Positions 16,457 to 26,240 of a stretch of DNA of 64,000 nucleotides are shown piece after piece. This stretch comes from JANRIG01 sp033765235 (GTDB lineage: Bacteria > Bacteroidota > Bacteroidia > Cytophagales > UBA9547). A model generated the notes under the pieces. It ran no database searches, had not been told where the DNA came from, and saw only the letters and a program-made list of their open reading frames with translations. The DNA lies in NCBI GenBank assembly GCA_033765235.1, contig JANRIG010000032.1, forward strand, positions 1 through 64,000, read 5' to 3'. Position numbers and translations under genes: made by a program. Position 1 is the first letter of the stretch; each line of letters begins with the position of its first letter.

Positions 16457-17971
16457 GTGAATAAATATGTAATATTTGCTTTATTTTTTATTTATTTCAA
16501 TATCAATGCGTTAAGTCAAGAAAAACAAAAAATAGAACTTATACGTGCAGGCTCATTGGAAGGTACCTACTATATGGGGCAACCTATAAGAAAGTTGACT
16601 AATGATGTGATGTTCAGGCACAGTGGTGCCACCATGTACTGCGACTCATCCTACCAATACGAAGCCAAAAATGATATTGAAGCATTTGGAAATATTAAAG
16701 TAATAAAATCTGATACACAAAGCATAAAAGGCAGCTATATGAACTACTATGGTGACCTGAAACTGGCCAAAATCACCGGACCTGATGTGGTACTCAAAAA
16801 TGGCACAGTCACGCTATACACTACCATACTTGATTACGACCTGCAAAATGATGTATCTCACTATTATAACAAAGGCAAGGTGATAGATAAAGAAAATATA
16901 CTCATTAGCGACATCGGTACTTACTATAAAAATAAAAGCGAGTTTGTATTTGTAAAAAACGTAAAATTTACCGACCAAAAACATACAATATACACAGATA
17001 CGCTGTATTATTATACCGAAACTAAAATCATTAAATTCAGAGGACCTACTACTATCACAGGTACTGAGGGCAATATGCACGCCCTTGCAGGTGAGTATGA
17101 CAGTAATAATAAAACATCGCACTTTACCGGGCGGGCACACATCAACTATGGTGACTTTGCCATGAGTGCCGACAAAATTAAATACAACCAAACCACCAAA
17201 GCAGGTATAGGACTTGGCAATGTGGAGATATTCTCAAAAAAAGACTCTGTCTATATTTTTGGAGATATAGCCCAATACCGAGGCACCGATAGCAAAACCA
17301 AAGTATATAACCATACTTTGCTCAAATCTATCCATGGTACTGATACACTCTACCTCACCTCCGACACACTATATGCTGTGAACGACACCATAGCAAAAAA
17401 CAAAAAATTTATAGCTTACCACAAAGTCAAAATATTTAACAAAATGATGCAAGCTATAGCAGACTCATTGGTTTTTGATATGCTGGACTCTACCATGACT
17501 TTTTTCAAAGACCCTGTATTGTGGAACAATAAAAACCAGTCGCGAGGCGATACCATAAAACTATACACCAAAAAGGGTAAAGTAGATTGGGTAAAATTTC
17601 GCAAAAAAGCCTACATGATATCGCAAGATACCGTGCAAAATTACAACCAAGTAAAGGGCGATAACATACATATCAAATTTGTGAATAACAAAATACAAAA
17701 AGTAGATGTATCCGGCAGTGCGGAGTCTATATACTATGTGCTGGCCGATGAAGTGCTCACTACAGGACTCAACAAAGCCAAATGCAGTAATATATCCGTG
17801 AAGTTTGAAGAACAAAAAGTGAAGACCATTACATTTTACAAAAAGCCCGAGGCAGAGTTTATACCATTGCACGAAATCACCGACGAAAAAACTAGGCTAA
17901 GAGGCTTTAAATGGCGAGCTGCTGAGCGCCCTGACAGACCTGCAGTGATGGGCAAATATTACATTCCGTAA
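16457..17971 (+). CDS. OstA/LptA-like LPS-transport family protein
   Basis: A 504-residue periplasmic protein with a signal peptide (YVIFALFFIYFNINALSQ). The mature part is made of repeated short beta-strand units such as GSYMNYYGDLKLAKITGPDVV and DTLYYYTETKIIKFRGPTTI, typical of the OstA-like N-terminal domain, which has a beta-jellyroll in the lipopolysaccharide bridge. In Bacteroidota such proteins may take the place of LptA, or of the N-terminal part of LptD. Start is GTG at 16457, 6 nt after the purB stop; no better ATG precedes the signal peptide. Its job in LPS transport is inferred from the family. Confidence 0.82.
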   Translation: MNKYVIFALFFIYFNINALSQEKQKIELIRAGSLEGTYYMGQPIRKLTNDVMFRHSGATMYCDSSYQYEAKNDIEAFGNIKVIKSDTQSIKGSYMNYYGDLKLAKITGPDVVLKNGTVTLYTTILDYDLQNDVSHYYNKGKVIDKENILISDIGTYYKNKSEFVFVKNVKFTDQKHTIYTDTLYYYTETKIIKFRGPTTITGTEGNMHALAGEYDSNNKTSHFTGRAHINYGDFAMSADKIKYNQTTKAGIGLGNVEIFSKKDSVYIFGDIAQYRGTDSKTKVYNHTLLKSIHGTDTLYLTSDTLYAVNDTIAKNKKFIAYHKVKIFNKMMQAIADSLVFDMLDSTMTFFKDPVLWNNKNQSRGDTIKLYTKKGKVDWVKFRKKAYMISQDTVQNYNQVKGDNIHIKFVNNKIQKVDVSGSAESIYYVLADEVLTTGLNKAKCSNISVKFEEQKVKTITFYKKPEAEFIPLHEITDEKTRLRGFKWRAAERPDRPAVMGKYYIP

Positions 17972-17982
17972 TAAATTATAAT

Positions 17983-18350
17983 ATGCCCACCATAGAAGAA
18001 GCATACAGATACCTCTACTATGCCAAAGATATTCTGAAAGATAAAGCTTAAAAAGAAGACGGTTACTATAAAGACAAAAATATGTGCGTATGGCCGGCCA
18101 TACAGCCCATTTAGCAGTACTCATTGCACTTGATATACTTTTAGAAAAAAAAACAAAGGGTAGAAAGTCAGTAGATTGGTATAAAAGTGAACTGACTAAA
18201 ATTGACAAAAAATTACTATTTTTATTCAACAATGCTGATGAAACACTCCAATTGGTATTGGGCTATGATGGTAATAAAAATGCAAAAATAGCACAAGAAG
18301 GGCTCAATGAAGCCGAAACCATCATTTATAGTGTGAAAAGTAAGTTATGA
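17983..18350 (+). pseudogene. DUF5618 family gene with a premature stop and a frameshift
   Basis: The first frame begins at ATG 17983 with PTIEEAYRYLYYAKDILKDKA and hits TAA at 18049-18051. Past the stop the same frame continues KEDGYYKDK. At the five-A run 18076-18080 one base appears to be missing, and the rest reads in another frame as YVRMAGHTAHLAVLIALDIL...SVDWYKSELTKIDKKLL up to the stop at 18348-18350. The joined product resembles the small DUF5618 proteins (about 120 residues) of Bacteroidota. Two independent lesions argue for genuine decay rather than one sequencing error. It follows the OstA-like gene by 11 nt. Confidence 0.75.
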
Positions 18351-18629
18351 AATAAAAATTTACATTTTTTTATTAGTAAATATTTATTTGTAATAAATAT
18401 TTTACGTATTAATACTTACATAAATCACTAATATACAATTAATTATAATATCATTTAATAAATTTATATTTCGTTTAACTGTATTTAATCAAAAAATAAA
18501 TACCATGAAATATTTTTTTTATTAATACTAAATCATAAATTTTGTAATATTTTAATAAATTATTGCATATTACAAATTATTAAATTGCTCAAATACCTGA
18601 AATATACAAGATTATAAAAAAAAATATAT

Positions 18630-21600
18630 ATGGTTAAAAAATTACTCTTAATATTTATTTCAATCTCAATTTCAACAAACTCATTTGCTCAAACACTTGC
18701 TGAAGAAAGATTTAACTACAACGGAGGTCAACTTGTAGGTGCTGCGGGTGGCTTTGGGTGGCACGAATCATGGAAAAGCCCTGCTCCTGTAGGAGCGTGG
18801 ATTTATAATAGTACCCCATTCGCATACCCGGGCTACACATCTACCACTAATTATGCACACAATTTGGGCATTACACCCAATGGGCGCAATATCGATCTCG
18901 AAAGTATGGGAAATAATTTTGAGCCTTTCACTACCCTCACCTCTGATATTAACCAATGTGGTACTACCCCTGTGCCTTGCAAAATGGTAGGCAGAGGCAC
19001 CATATACGTAGGATTTCTTTTCAGAAAAACAATTAATAACGATGATGATGCCTTTATTTCATTAAATGTAGGCGATAAAGATGCACCTTATGAGCAATTA
19101 GAAAATAGTATAAATAACAAATCAAGAATATCATTTGGGTATTTTGCTTATAGCTTTGCAGGTGTGGGCAATATTGCAGGTAATAAATATTGGGCTATAG
19201 CCACACACAACCATGGATCACCCAATGTTTTTAATATAAATAACACTAAACCTATTATAATAAACGGAGATAATTTTTTAGTATTACGAATTAGATACAT
19301 TGGCAGCAGTACTACTATTTCCGGATTTATAAACCCTCCGGTGGCAGTGTCAGAACCTGCTACACCTGATATAAATGTAATAACTACAGGTTTTGCAGGT
19401 TTCAGATCTTTTTCTTGGTCAAATTTTGACAATGGAGGCAACTCTAATATAGACGAAATACGCTTTGGTGCTAGGTTTCAAGATGTACATACCACCACCC
19501 AATGCCCCGGTGCAGCTAATGTAAGTTTTTACTATGGCTCTGGTACTTTATGTAAAAACACAGGATCTGTAACCCCTACTTTTGCAGATTTATCAGTTCC
19601 GGGCACTTTTTTTAGTACAGCATCAGGTATATTGGGTTTAAATGCTGTTACAGGTCAAGTAAACATTGGTCCTACACTGACAGGGTCTTACTTTATAAAT
19701 TATTCTATCCCTGGTTCTGGGATATGCAGAGATGTAACTGTAAATTATGAAATGCAAGTTACAGCAACGCCCAACACCATATTAGACAAATCCAACACCC
19801 TCACAGGAAGTGCAATATGCAAAGATATAGATGCTACTATTACATTACAAAATTCACAAATAGGTATAACCTACGAAGTAATAAAGGCAGGCACTCCGGG
19901 TACCTACACAGGCATAAGATTATCAGCAGCTACAGCGGGCGACGATTTAACATTTGACATACCCGCCACTATGGTAGGAGTAGGTCTTAATGTATTCTCA
20001 GTAGCCGGTACCATTCGTACATTTATTGACAGTACTGCAGGCCGCCCTAAGCGTGGCAACGTAGCCTTAAGATCTACCACAGCCATTACCTTAGATGGGG
20101 TATTGACCGAACCCGGTTGGAATTTTAGAAACAGATTGTCAAAAAAATTAAATACTAATAGTCACCCGTTATTCAACTCATCAGATAACGATGTGCGATT
20201 TGGTACTATGTGGGATAATACCTACCTATATGTAGGTATGCAATTTATTGACAACACATTCCCATCAGCAGGTGTAGGTGATTACGACAATTTAGAAATA
20301 TATTTATATGGAAATGCATCAATACCCCGTACATATTGGGCAGGTACTGGAGACTCACCTGTGAATAGATTTAATACTGCAACACAATTCATATTAAATA
20401 ACTCCAACACTTTCGGTGTACCATTAACATTGCCTAGTATTTGGCCGAGTAATAGGGCTATTGCACAACCTTATGACATGCAAACTGAGCCCAGATATGC
20501 TACAAACACAGTATCAGGAGCATTTGGCACTACTCTCACCGGCAGAACATTAGAATTTAGAATAGCATGGACAACACTTGGGGTGAATTTACCAAATGAT
20601 TTCACATTCCTAACTTGCTCTGGCATTGCCTTTGATATGGCTAAAAATGATCATTTACTTGATGGCACTACACGTATAGCACAATATATGTACAATGGTG
20701 ATGGCAATAACTATCAATTTACAAGAAACTGGGGCACACTGCAGCTTACCCTCAACTCTGACACTACCGAAATTATGCAAAATGTGTCTGTTGTTACTGT
20801 TACTTCACCTACAGTAACAGGGGCTACTATATCCCATGTCACCAACTGCGCACTTACCAATGGTGCGGTCACTTTCAATGGCTCAGGGAGTATATATCCA
20901 TTGCAATATAGCATCACAGGTGCAGGGTTTCAGAGTTCAAATATATTTTCAGGCAGGTCAGCAGGCACCTACACAGGTATAGTACGAAACTCAGATGGCA
21001 CATGCCCTGCAAATATTGCAGCATTTGTTATTACCATTCCCTCAGCACCTACCATTACAGGTGTCACTCGTACAAATACTACCAACTGCGACTTAAACAA
21101 TGGCAGTGTTACTATTACAGGACTGGCAGGTACAGGGAGCCCTGAGTTTAGTATAGATGGCTCCACCTGGCAGGCATCCAATGTATTCACGAGTCTTGCT
21201 GCAGGTGCATACACCGCCTACATGCGCAATGCTACCGCAGGTACTTGCAGCATCACAGGGGCTACAGTGACTATCACCGGACCATATCCTACGCCTTCAT
21301 TCAGCTATGGTACTACCCCTTTTTGTAATAATACCGCTATATTTACACAAACAGGTACAAACTATCGATCAAATGGTATATTTGTGACTACAGCTGCAGG
21401 TGTACCTCTTACAGCAGTACAAGGCACTATATCTGCAGGCGCTGCCGTTGGTACTCATACGGTGGTATATACCATACCTTCCGCAGGTTTCTGCGTAGGA
21501 ATAAGCACATTCAACACAGTTACCATTACATCATCAACCATTGGAGGAGCATTATTTGCCAGTGCGCTTAATATTTGCTCAAGTACAGGCATTACTCTGA

Positions 21601-24600
21601 GCGTAGTGGGCTATGCAGGTACTATAAACTGGTTTGAAAGACCTGTAGGTACTGCATCATGGGCACCACTTGGACAAACTACCCCCATCACCACCACACT
21701 CATTCCTACCACTACCACCAGCTATATGGTAAGCATCACAGGGGTAGCATGCTCACTAGTAACTACTACTTCACCACTCACAATCACAGTAAATGGATAT
21801 CCAAATATAGGCGTTGCTACTACTGCATCACCTACAAATTGTGACATAAGTAATGCAAGCCTGACTATATCAGGTACTTTTGAATATGGTACCCCACAGT
21901 ACCGTATCAATACAGGTGCGTGGCAAGCCTCTCCTATATTCAATGCACTGGCTGCCGGCACTTATACTACCTATATGCGCAACTCCGGAGGTGTATGCAG
22001 CGTGACAGGTGGCACTACTACCATTACAGGACCATACCCCACTCCGTCATTCAGCTATGGAAGTTTACCATTTTGCAATGGGATAACTATTTTCACACAA
22101 ACAGGTGCTAATTATAGAGTAAACGGTGTATTCAGTACTACAGCTGCAGGAGTCACCATAGCTCCGGCAAATGGTACTATTTCCATAGGAGCTGCTTTGG
22201 GCGAACATACTGTCACTTATGATATACCCTCGGCAGGATTTTGTACTGCTATGAGCACATTCAACACAGTCACCATCACTTCATCTACGGTAGGAGGTGC
22301 ATTGATGGCTAGTGCTACCAATATTTGTTCCACTACAGGCATCACACTCAGTGTGGTGGGCTACTCGGGTAATATTAACTGGTACAGGCGAGTGATAGGT
22401 ACACCTACATGGCTTCCGATGGGTGAAACAAGCGATATTACCACCGAATTATTCCCCACCACCACTACAAGCTACATGGTTAGTATCACAGGGGTGAGTT
22501 GCGGAGTAGTGACTACTACTTCCCCTATCACCGTTACTGTCAATGGATTTCCTATAATATTGGCAAGCACCAAAACAGACCCAAGCAACTGTGGTGTGAA
22601 CGATGGAAATATAAGCCTATCGGGCACAGGCAGTATGGCTTTGGAGTACAGATACAGTACAGGTGCATGGCAATCTGCAGTGACATTTGGTAGTTTAGCA
22701 CCCGGAAGCTACACCCCTGAAATACGGTATACTACATTGCCCTCATGTTCTACTTCAGGTGCTGCACTCAATTTGAGCACACCTAACAGCCCCAGCATTA
22801 GTGGAGTATCATTAAGCCATGTCACAGATTGCGGACTTAGCGATGGTATTATCACTGTAACGGGAAGTGCAGGCTCACCTCCTTATGAGTTTAGGCTCAA
22901 TAACGGAAGCTGGGTATCTGCCAATATATTTAATACACTCGCTGCAGCAAGCTATACATTAGACATTCGCAACCAAAGCAGCCCTGCATGCTCGGTGATA
23001 GGGGCTACTTTTTATACCATTACCATACCTTCATTTGCAAGTGTCACCGGTTATACCATGACACAAGCTACAGATTGTACCTTGAGCGATGGAGTACTTA
23101 CACTGGATGGTGTAATAGGCACAGGTACCTCAGAATACAGCCTTGATGGCACTTCATGGCAGTTGTCTCCGATATTTAGCGGTCGTGCTGCAGGTGCATA
23201 CAGCACATTTATTCGCAACAGTAATGGCACATGCTCCACTACAGGTATAAATACTACAGTAACAGGACCAAACCCTACACCCACATTGGGCTATGGTTCA
23301 AGTATATGGTGCACAAGCACTACGATTAATACACAAACAGGTACTAACTTATCTGGAGGCAGCTTTGTGACTACAGCGTCAGGACTTACCTTAGATCCTG
23401 CATCAGGAAGTATCAGTTCATCATTGTCGGGCAGTGCGGTGAATATTTATCAAATAGTATATACCATACCTGCGAGTGGCTTTTGTACAGGCAGCAGCAA
23501 CTTCGCAGAAGTATCTATCATAGGTGTGAGCATTGGTGGCAATATGTCGGGCGATAATACTATAACGATAGGTAATAATTCGGGGGTAATGTCTGTATCA
23601 GGGTATGATGGTACCATACTTACTTGGCAGAAAAGTGTGAATAGCGGAGCTTGGGTAGATATAGCCAACACATCAGATACCTATTCTGAAGTACCGAGTG
23701 CACTGGGCAATAATGACTATAGGGTGGTGGTGAGCAATGGTATATGCTCTTCTGTGACTTCTACCAATTTTGCACGCATCATGGTAGCAGGTACACAAGG
23801 TTTTGTAAATGGAGGCCCTAACCCTGTGTGTGTGAATACACCTGTAAACCCTCTAAGTTTGGTAGGTGCCAACGGTTTTGTGAGCCATTGGGAGTATTCG
23901 AGTGACGGTGGCAGCACTTGGACTATTTATGCCAATACCACCACATTGCTGAGTGGATTTGGCACGCTTTCTACACAAGGCTTGTGGCAGTTTAGAGCCA
24001 GTGTGTCCGGGGTAGGGTATAGTATAGCCGAGACTATTACTGCAGTAGGCATACCATCATTATCCAACCAAAAAACAGATGAAACGGCTTGTGACAATGA
24101 TGACGGTGCCATTACCCTCACAGGCAGTGGAAGTATAAACAGTACTTACGAATATAACCTGAATACAGGCTCATGGTCTGCTACCAATGATTTTGGCAAT
24201 CTGGCACCCAATAATCATTTGCCTTTTGTGAGAGTAACAGGATTGCCATCATGCTCGCTTGCAGGAAGTGCTATAAATGTGGCTGCTGCACCTGCTTTGC
24301 AAATGGGCACGCTTACACAACCCTTGTTTGAAATATGCTCAGGCGCTAATATATCTATGACTCTGAACAACTGGCGTGGCCAAAGGCTTAATCTTATGGT
24401 CTCTGTGCCTGGCACGGCATATACATTGGCCAATCAATATCTTAATATTACCACATCCACGGGTTTTGGGCTTATAAGCAGCACTGTAAATATCACCTCG
24501 CTCACCTCTGATATGCGATTCATATTTTCGGTAAGTGGAGGCAATTGCACCTCAGTCACTTCTGCTACAGGCATAGTCACATTTCAACAGTCTAATGCAG

Positions 24601-26234
24601 GCAATATAGTATCAAACCTCACCAGCACTACCATTTGCAGTGACTTTGGTGCTGTAAACCTGAGTACGACAGGTGTGAACAGAGCACCCGCATACAGATG
24701 GGAAACATCGCCTGACAATATAACATTTGCACAAACAGCTACCACGGCGGGTTATACTTCATCATTCACCCAAACAAGACATATCAGAGCTTATGTGAAA
24801 AATGGGGAATGTGCAGAATCTGCCTCACTCAATACCTACAAAATAACCGTTTTGCAAAAGCCTGTATTACTTTCATTTATAGGCCCTGATGCGTATTGCA
24901 GCAGCTCTGATGCCTCTTACTCACTGGCAGGCAGCAACCTTGACAATGCTACTGTAACAAGCACCAATACAAATGCACCACTCCTCAAAATATCGCCTAC
25001 AAATTGGAAATTTGATAATTTATCAAATTATGGCATCACTACACTTACTGCCTATGTATTGGCGGATGGTGTATGTGCTATTACCCCCGAAATAATAAAA
25101 GAAGTAAAATTTGAAAAATACATTGATAGCAGTAGTATTGATACTTTAAAATATTCCTCTAATATATTTTGCAATATATCTACGGTATCACCTATCAATT
25201 GGGATGACACATTGGGTTACTTCTCAGCTTCACATGTAGATGGTACTATTATGTCCATCAATACGTTTTCAGGTGCCATAAATTTGACCAATATTAATAA
25301 GCTTGGCAGGTATACTATTAGTTACCAATATGTGGGGAACAATGTATGCTCTCAGCCTGCGCAAAGTACTATGCTTACCATAGTGGGAGTATCTCCGGGT
25401 TTTCTGAAGTTGTCGGCTCCTGCATTTACCCCACTTTGTCTTAACCAAAATGCATTAATAGACCTTGAAAATTATATTGGTGTGCCTACATGGTATCAAA
25501 AAACTAAAAACGGAAGTTGGACAATGTTCAACAATGTAGATGTGAATGAATACAACACTCAGGGTCTCACAGATTCTGTTTCATACAAAGTGGTGGTGAG
25601 CTCCAGCGTATGCCCAAGCTATACTAAAGAGACGGAACCACTACTGATACCTGTGATACCTGACGTGCAAATAGGCACCATACAATCAGAAAAAGCAGAG
25701 GTATGTGAACTCATAGATTATGTGCTCACACTCACAGGATACTCGGGCACAAGTGTGACATGGAGCTACAATAAGGTAGACAGCACCTCTAAATCTAAAG
25801 AATGGAAAAATATAGAAAGTATAAATGACAAAGGAGTAAATGTACTGGACGGAGTATATGATGCAAAATATGGCAGTACCATATTTTTCCGTGCATACAT
25901 AACCAACTATCCGGGCTGTGCCGGCAAATTTACAGGACCTTTTGTACTCAAAAGATGCGACCAAGATATATTTATTCCTAATGTAATAACACCTAACACA
26001 GCAGCAGATGCCAATAACTCCTATTGGAATCTGACCAATCTCAGGCTGCCCGACCAAGCCAATATATACATATTCAACAGGTATGGAGTAGAGGTTTTCA
26101 GAGCTACCGGACGCGAGTACAGGATAAAACCTTGGAATGGTGATGGTTTGCCGGCAGGCACCTATTATTACATGATAGAGTACAACGACCAAGTGACCCC
26201 TACAGTCACAAGCTATATCGTAATAATAAGGTAA
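18630..26234 (+). CDS. Giant T9SS type B surface adhesin with SprB-like and Ig-like repeats
   Basis: A 2,534-residue secreted protein. It has a signal peptide (VKKLLLIFISISISTNSFAQ); a ConA-like jelly-roll region (about 22-285); and a CBM9/DOMON-like sugar- or haem-binding domain (about 470-705, with ITLDGVLTEPGWNF and DNDVRFGTMWDNTYLYVGMQF). A long series of SprB-like modules follows (typical: TNCDLNNGSVTITG...STWQASNVFTSLAAGAYTAYMRN), interleaved with Ig-like units. Two neighbouring blocks starting at 21281 and 22031 repeat with a 750-nt (250-residue) period. The C-terminus (about 2447-2534: FIPNVITPNTAADANNSYW, RLPDQANIYIFNRYGVEVF, LPAGTYYYMIEY) is the CHU_C/gliding-motility C-terminal domain that directs T9SS type B export. 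No PorP/SprF gene follows. The preceding 279-nt gap (18351-18629) is extremely AT-rich, without a clear promoter match. Confidence 0.88.
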   Translation: MVKKLLLIFISISISTNSFAQTLAEERFNYNGGQLVGAAGGFGWHESWKSPAPVGAWIYNSTPFAYPGYTSTTNYAHNLGITPNGRNIDLESMGNNFEPFTTLTSDINQCGTTPVPCKMVGRGTIYVGFLFRKTINNDDDAFISLNVGDKDAPYEQLENSINNKSRISFGYFAYSFAGVGNIAGNKYWAIATHNHGSPNVFNINNTKPIIINGDNFLVLRIRYIGSSTTISGFINPPVAVSEPATPDINVITTGFAGFRSFSWSNFDNGGNSNIDEIRFGARFQDVHTTTQCPGAANVSFYYGSGTLCKNTGSVTPTFADLSVPGTFFSTASGILGLNAVTGQVNIGPTLTGSYFINYSIPGSGICRDVTVNYEMQVTATPNTILDKSNTLTGSAICKDIDATITLQNSQIGITYEVIKAGTPGTYTGIRLSAATAGDDLTFDIPATMVGVGLNVFSVAGTIRTFIDSTAGRPKRGNVALRSTTAITLDGVLTEPGWNFRNRLSKKLNTNSHPLFNSSDNDVRFGTMWDNTYLYVGMQFIDNTFPSAGVGDYDNLEIYLYGNASIPRTYWAGTGDSPVNRFNTATQFILNNSNTFGVPLTLPSIWPSNRAIAQPYDMQTEPRYATNTVSGAFGTTLTGRTLEFRIAWTTLGVNLPNDFTFLTCSGIAFDMAKNDHLLDGTTRIAQYMYNGDGNNYQFTRNWGTLQLTLNSDTTEIMQNVSVVTVTSPTVTGATISHVTNCALTNGAVTFNGSGSIYPLQYSITGAGFQSSNIFSGRSAGTYTGIVRNSDGTCPANIAAFVITIPSAPTITGVTRTNTTNCDLNNGSVTITGLAGTGSPEFSIDGSTWQASNVFTSLAAGAYTAYMRNATAGTCSITGATVTITGPYPTPSFSYGTTPFCNNTAIFTQTGTNYRSNGIFVTTAAGVPLTAVQGTISAGAAVGTHTVVYTIPSAGFCVGISTFNTVTITSSTIGGALFASALNICSSTGITLSVVGYAGTINWFERPVGTASWAPLGQTTPITTTLIPTTTTSYMVSITGVACSLVTTTSPLTITVNGYPNIGVATTASPTNCDISNASLTISGTFEYGTPQYRINTGAWQASPIFNALAAGTYTTYMRNSGGVCSVTGGTTTITGPYPTPSFSYGSLPFCNGITIFTQTGANYRVNGVFSTTAAGVTIAPANGTISIGAALGEHTVTYDIPSAGFCTAMSTFNTVTITSSTVGGALMASATNICSTTGITLSVVGYSGNINWYRRVIGTPTWLPMGETSDITTELFPTTTTSYMVSITGVSCGVVTTTSPITVTVNGFPIILASTKTDPSNCGVNDGNISLSGTGSMALEYRYSTGAWQSAVTFGSLAPGSYTPEIRYTTLPSCSTSGAALNLSTPNSPSISGVSLSHVTDCGLSDGIITVTGSAGSPPYEFRLNNGSWVSANIFNTLAAASYTLDIRNQSSPACSVIGATFYTITIPSFASVTGYTMTQATDCTLSDGVLTLDGVIGTGTSEYSLDGTSWQLSPIFSGRAAGAYSTFIRNSNGTCSTTGINTTVTGPNPTPTLGYGSSIWCTSTTINTQTGTNLSGGSFVTTASGLTLDPASGSISSSLSGSAVNIYQIVYTIPASGFCTGSSNFAEVSIIGVSIGGNMSGDNTITIGNNSGVMSVSGYDGTILTWQKSVNSGAWVDIANTSDTYSEVPSALGNNDYRVVVSNGICSSVTSTNFARIMVAGTQGFVNGGPNPVCVNTPVNPLSLVGANGFVSHWEYSSDGGSTWTIYANTTTLLSGFGTLSTQGLWQFRASVSGVGYSIAETITAVGIPSLSNQKTDETACDNDDGAITLTGSGSINSTYEYNLNTGSWSATNDFGNLAPNNHLPFVRVTGLPSCSLAGSAINVAAAPALQMGTLTQPLFEICSGANISMTLNNWRGQRLNLMVSVPGTAYTLANQYLNITTSTGFGLISSTVNITSLTSDMRFIFSVSGGNCTSVTSATGIVTFQQSNAGNIVSNLTSTTICSDFGAVNLSTTGVNRAPAYRWETSPDNITFAQTATTAGYTSSFTQTRHIRAYVKNGECAESASLNTYKITVLQKPVLLSFIGPDAYCSSSDASYSLAGSNLDNATVTSTNTNAPLLKISPTNWKFDNLSNYGITTLTAYVLADGVCAITPEIIKEVKFEKYIDSSSIDTLKYSSNIFCNISTVSPINWDDTLGYFSASHVDGTIMSINTFSGAINLTNINKLGRYTISYQYVGNNVCSQPAQSTMLTIVGVSPGFLKLSAPAFTPLCLNQNALIDLENYIGVPTWYQKTKNGSWTMFNNVDVNEYNTQGLTDSVSYKVVVSSSVCPSYTKETEPLLIPVIPDVQIGTIQSEKAEVCELIDYVLTLTGYSGTSVTWSYNKVDSTSKSKEWKNIESINDKGVNVLDGVYDAKYGSTIFFRAYITNYPGCAGKFTGPFVLKRCDQDIFIPNVITPNTAADANNSYWNLTNLRLPDQANIYIFNRYGVEVFRATGREYRIKPWNGDGLPAGTYYYMIEYNDQVTPTVTSYIVIIR

Positions 26235-26240
26235 TTATTC

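Noticed and set aside
25686..26192. 168-codon frame antisense to the end of the 2,534-residue adhesin
   Set aside because: Overlaps the CHU_C sorting domain, whose plus-strand reading is unambiguous.
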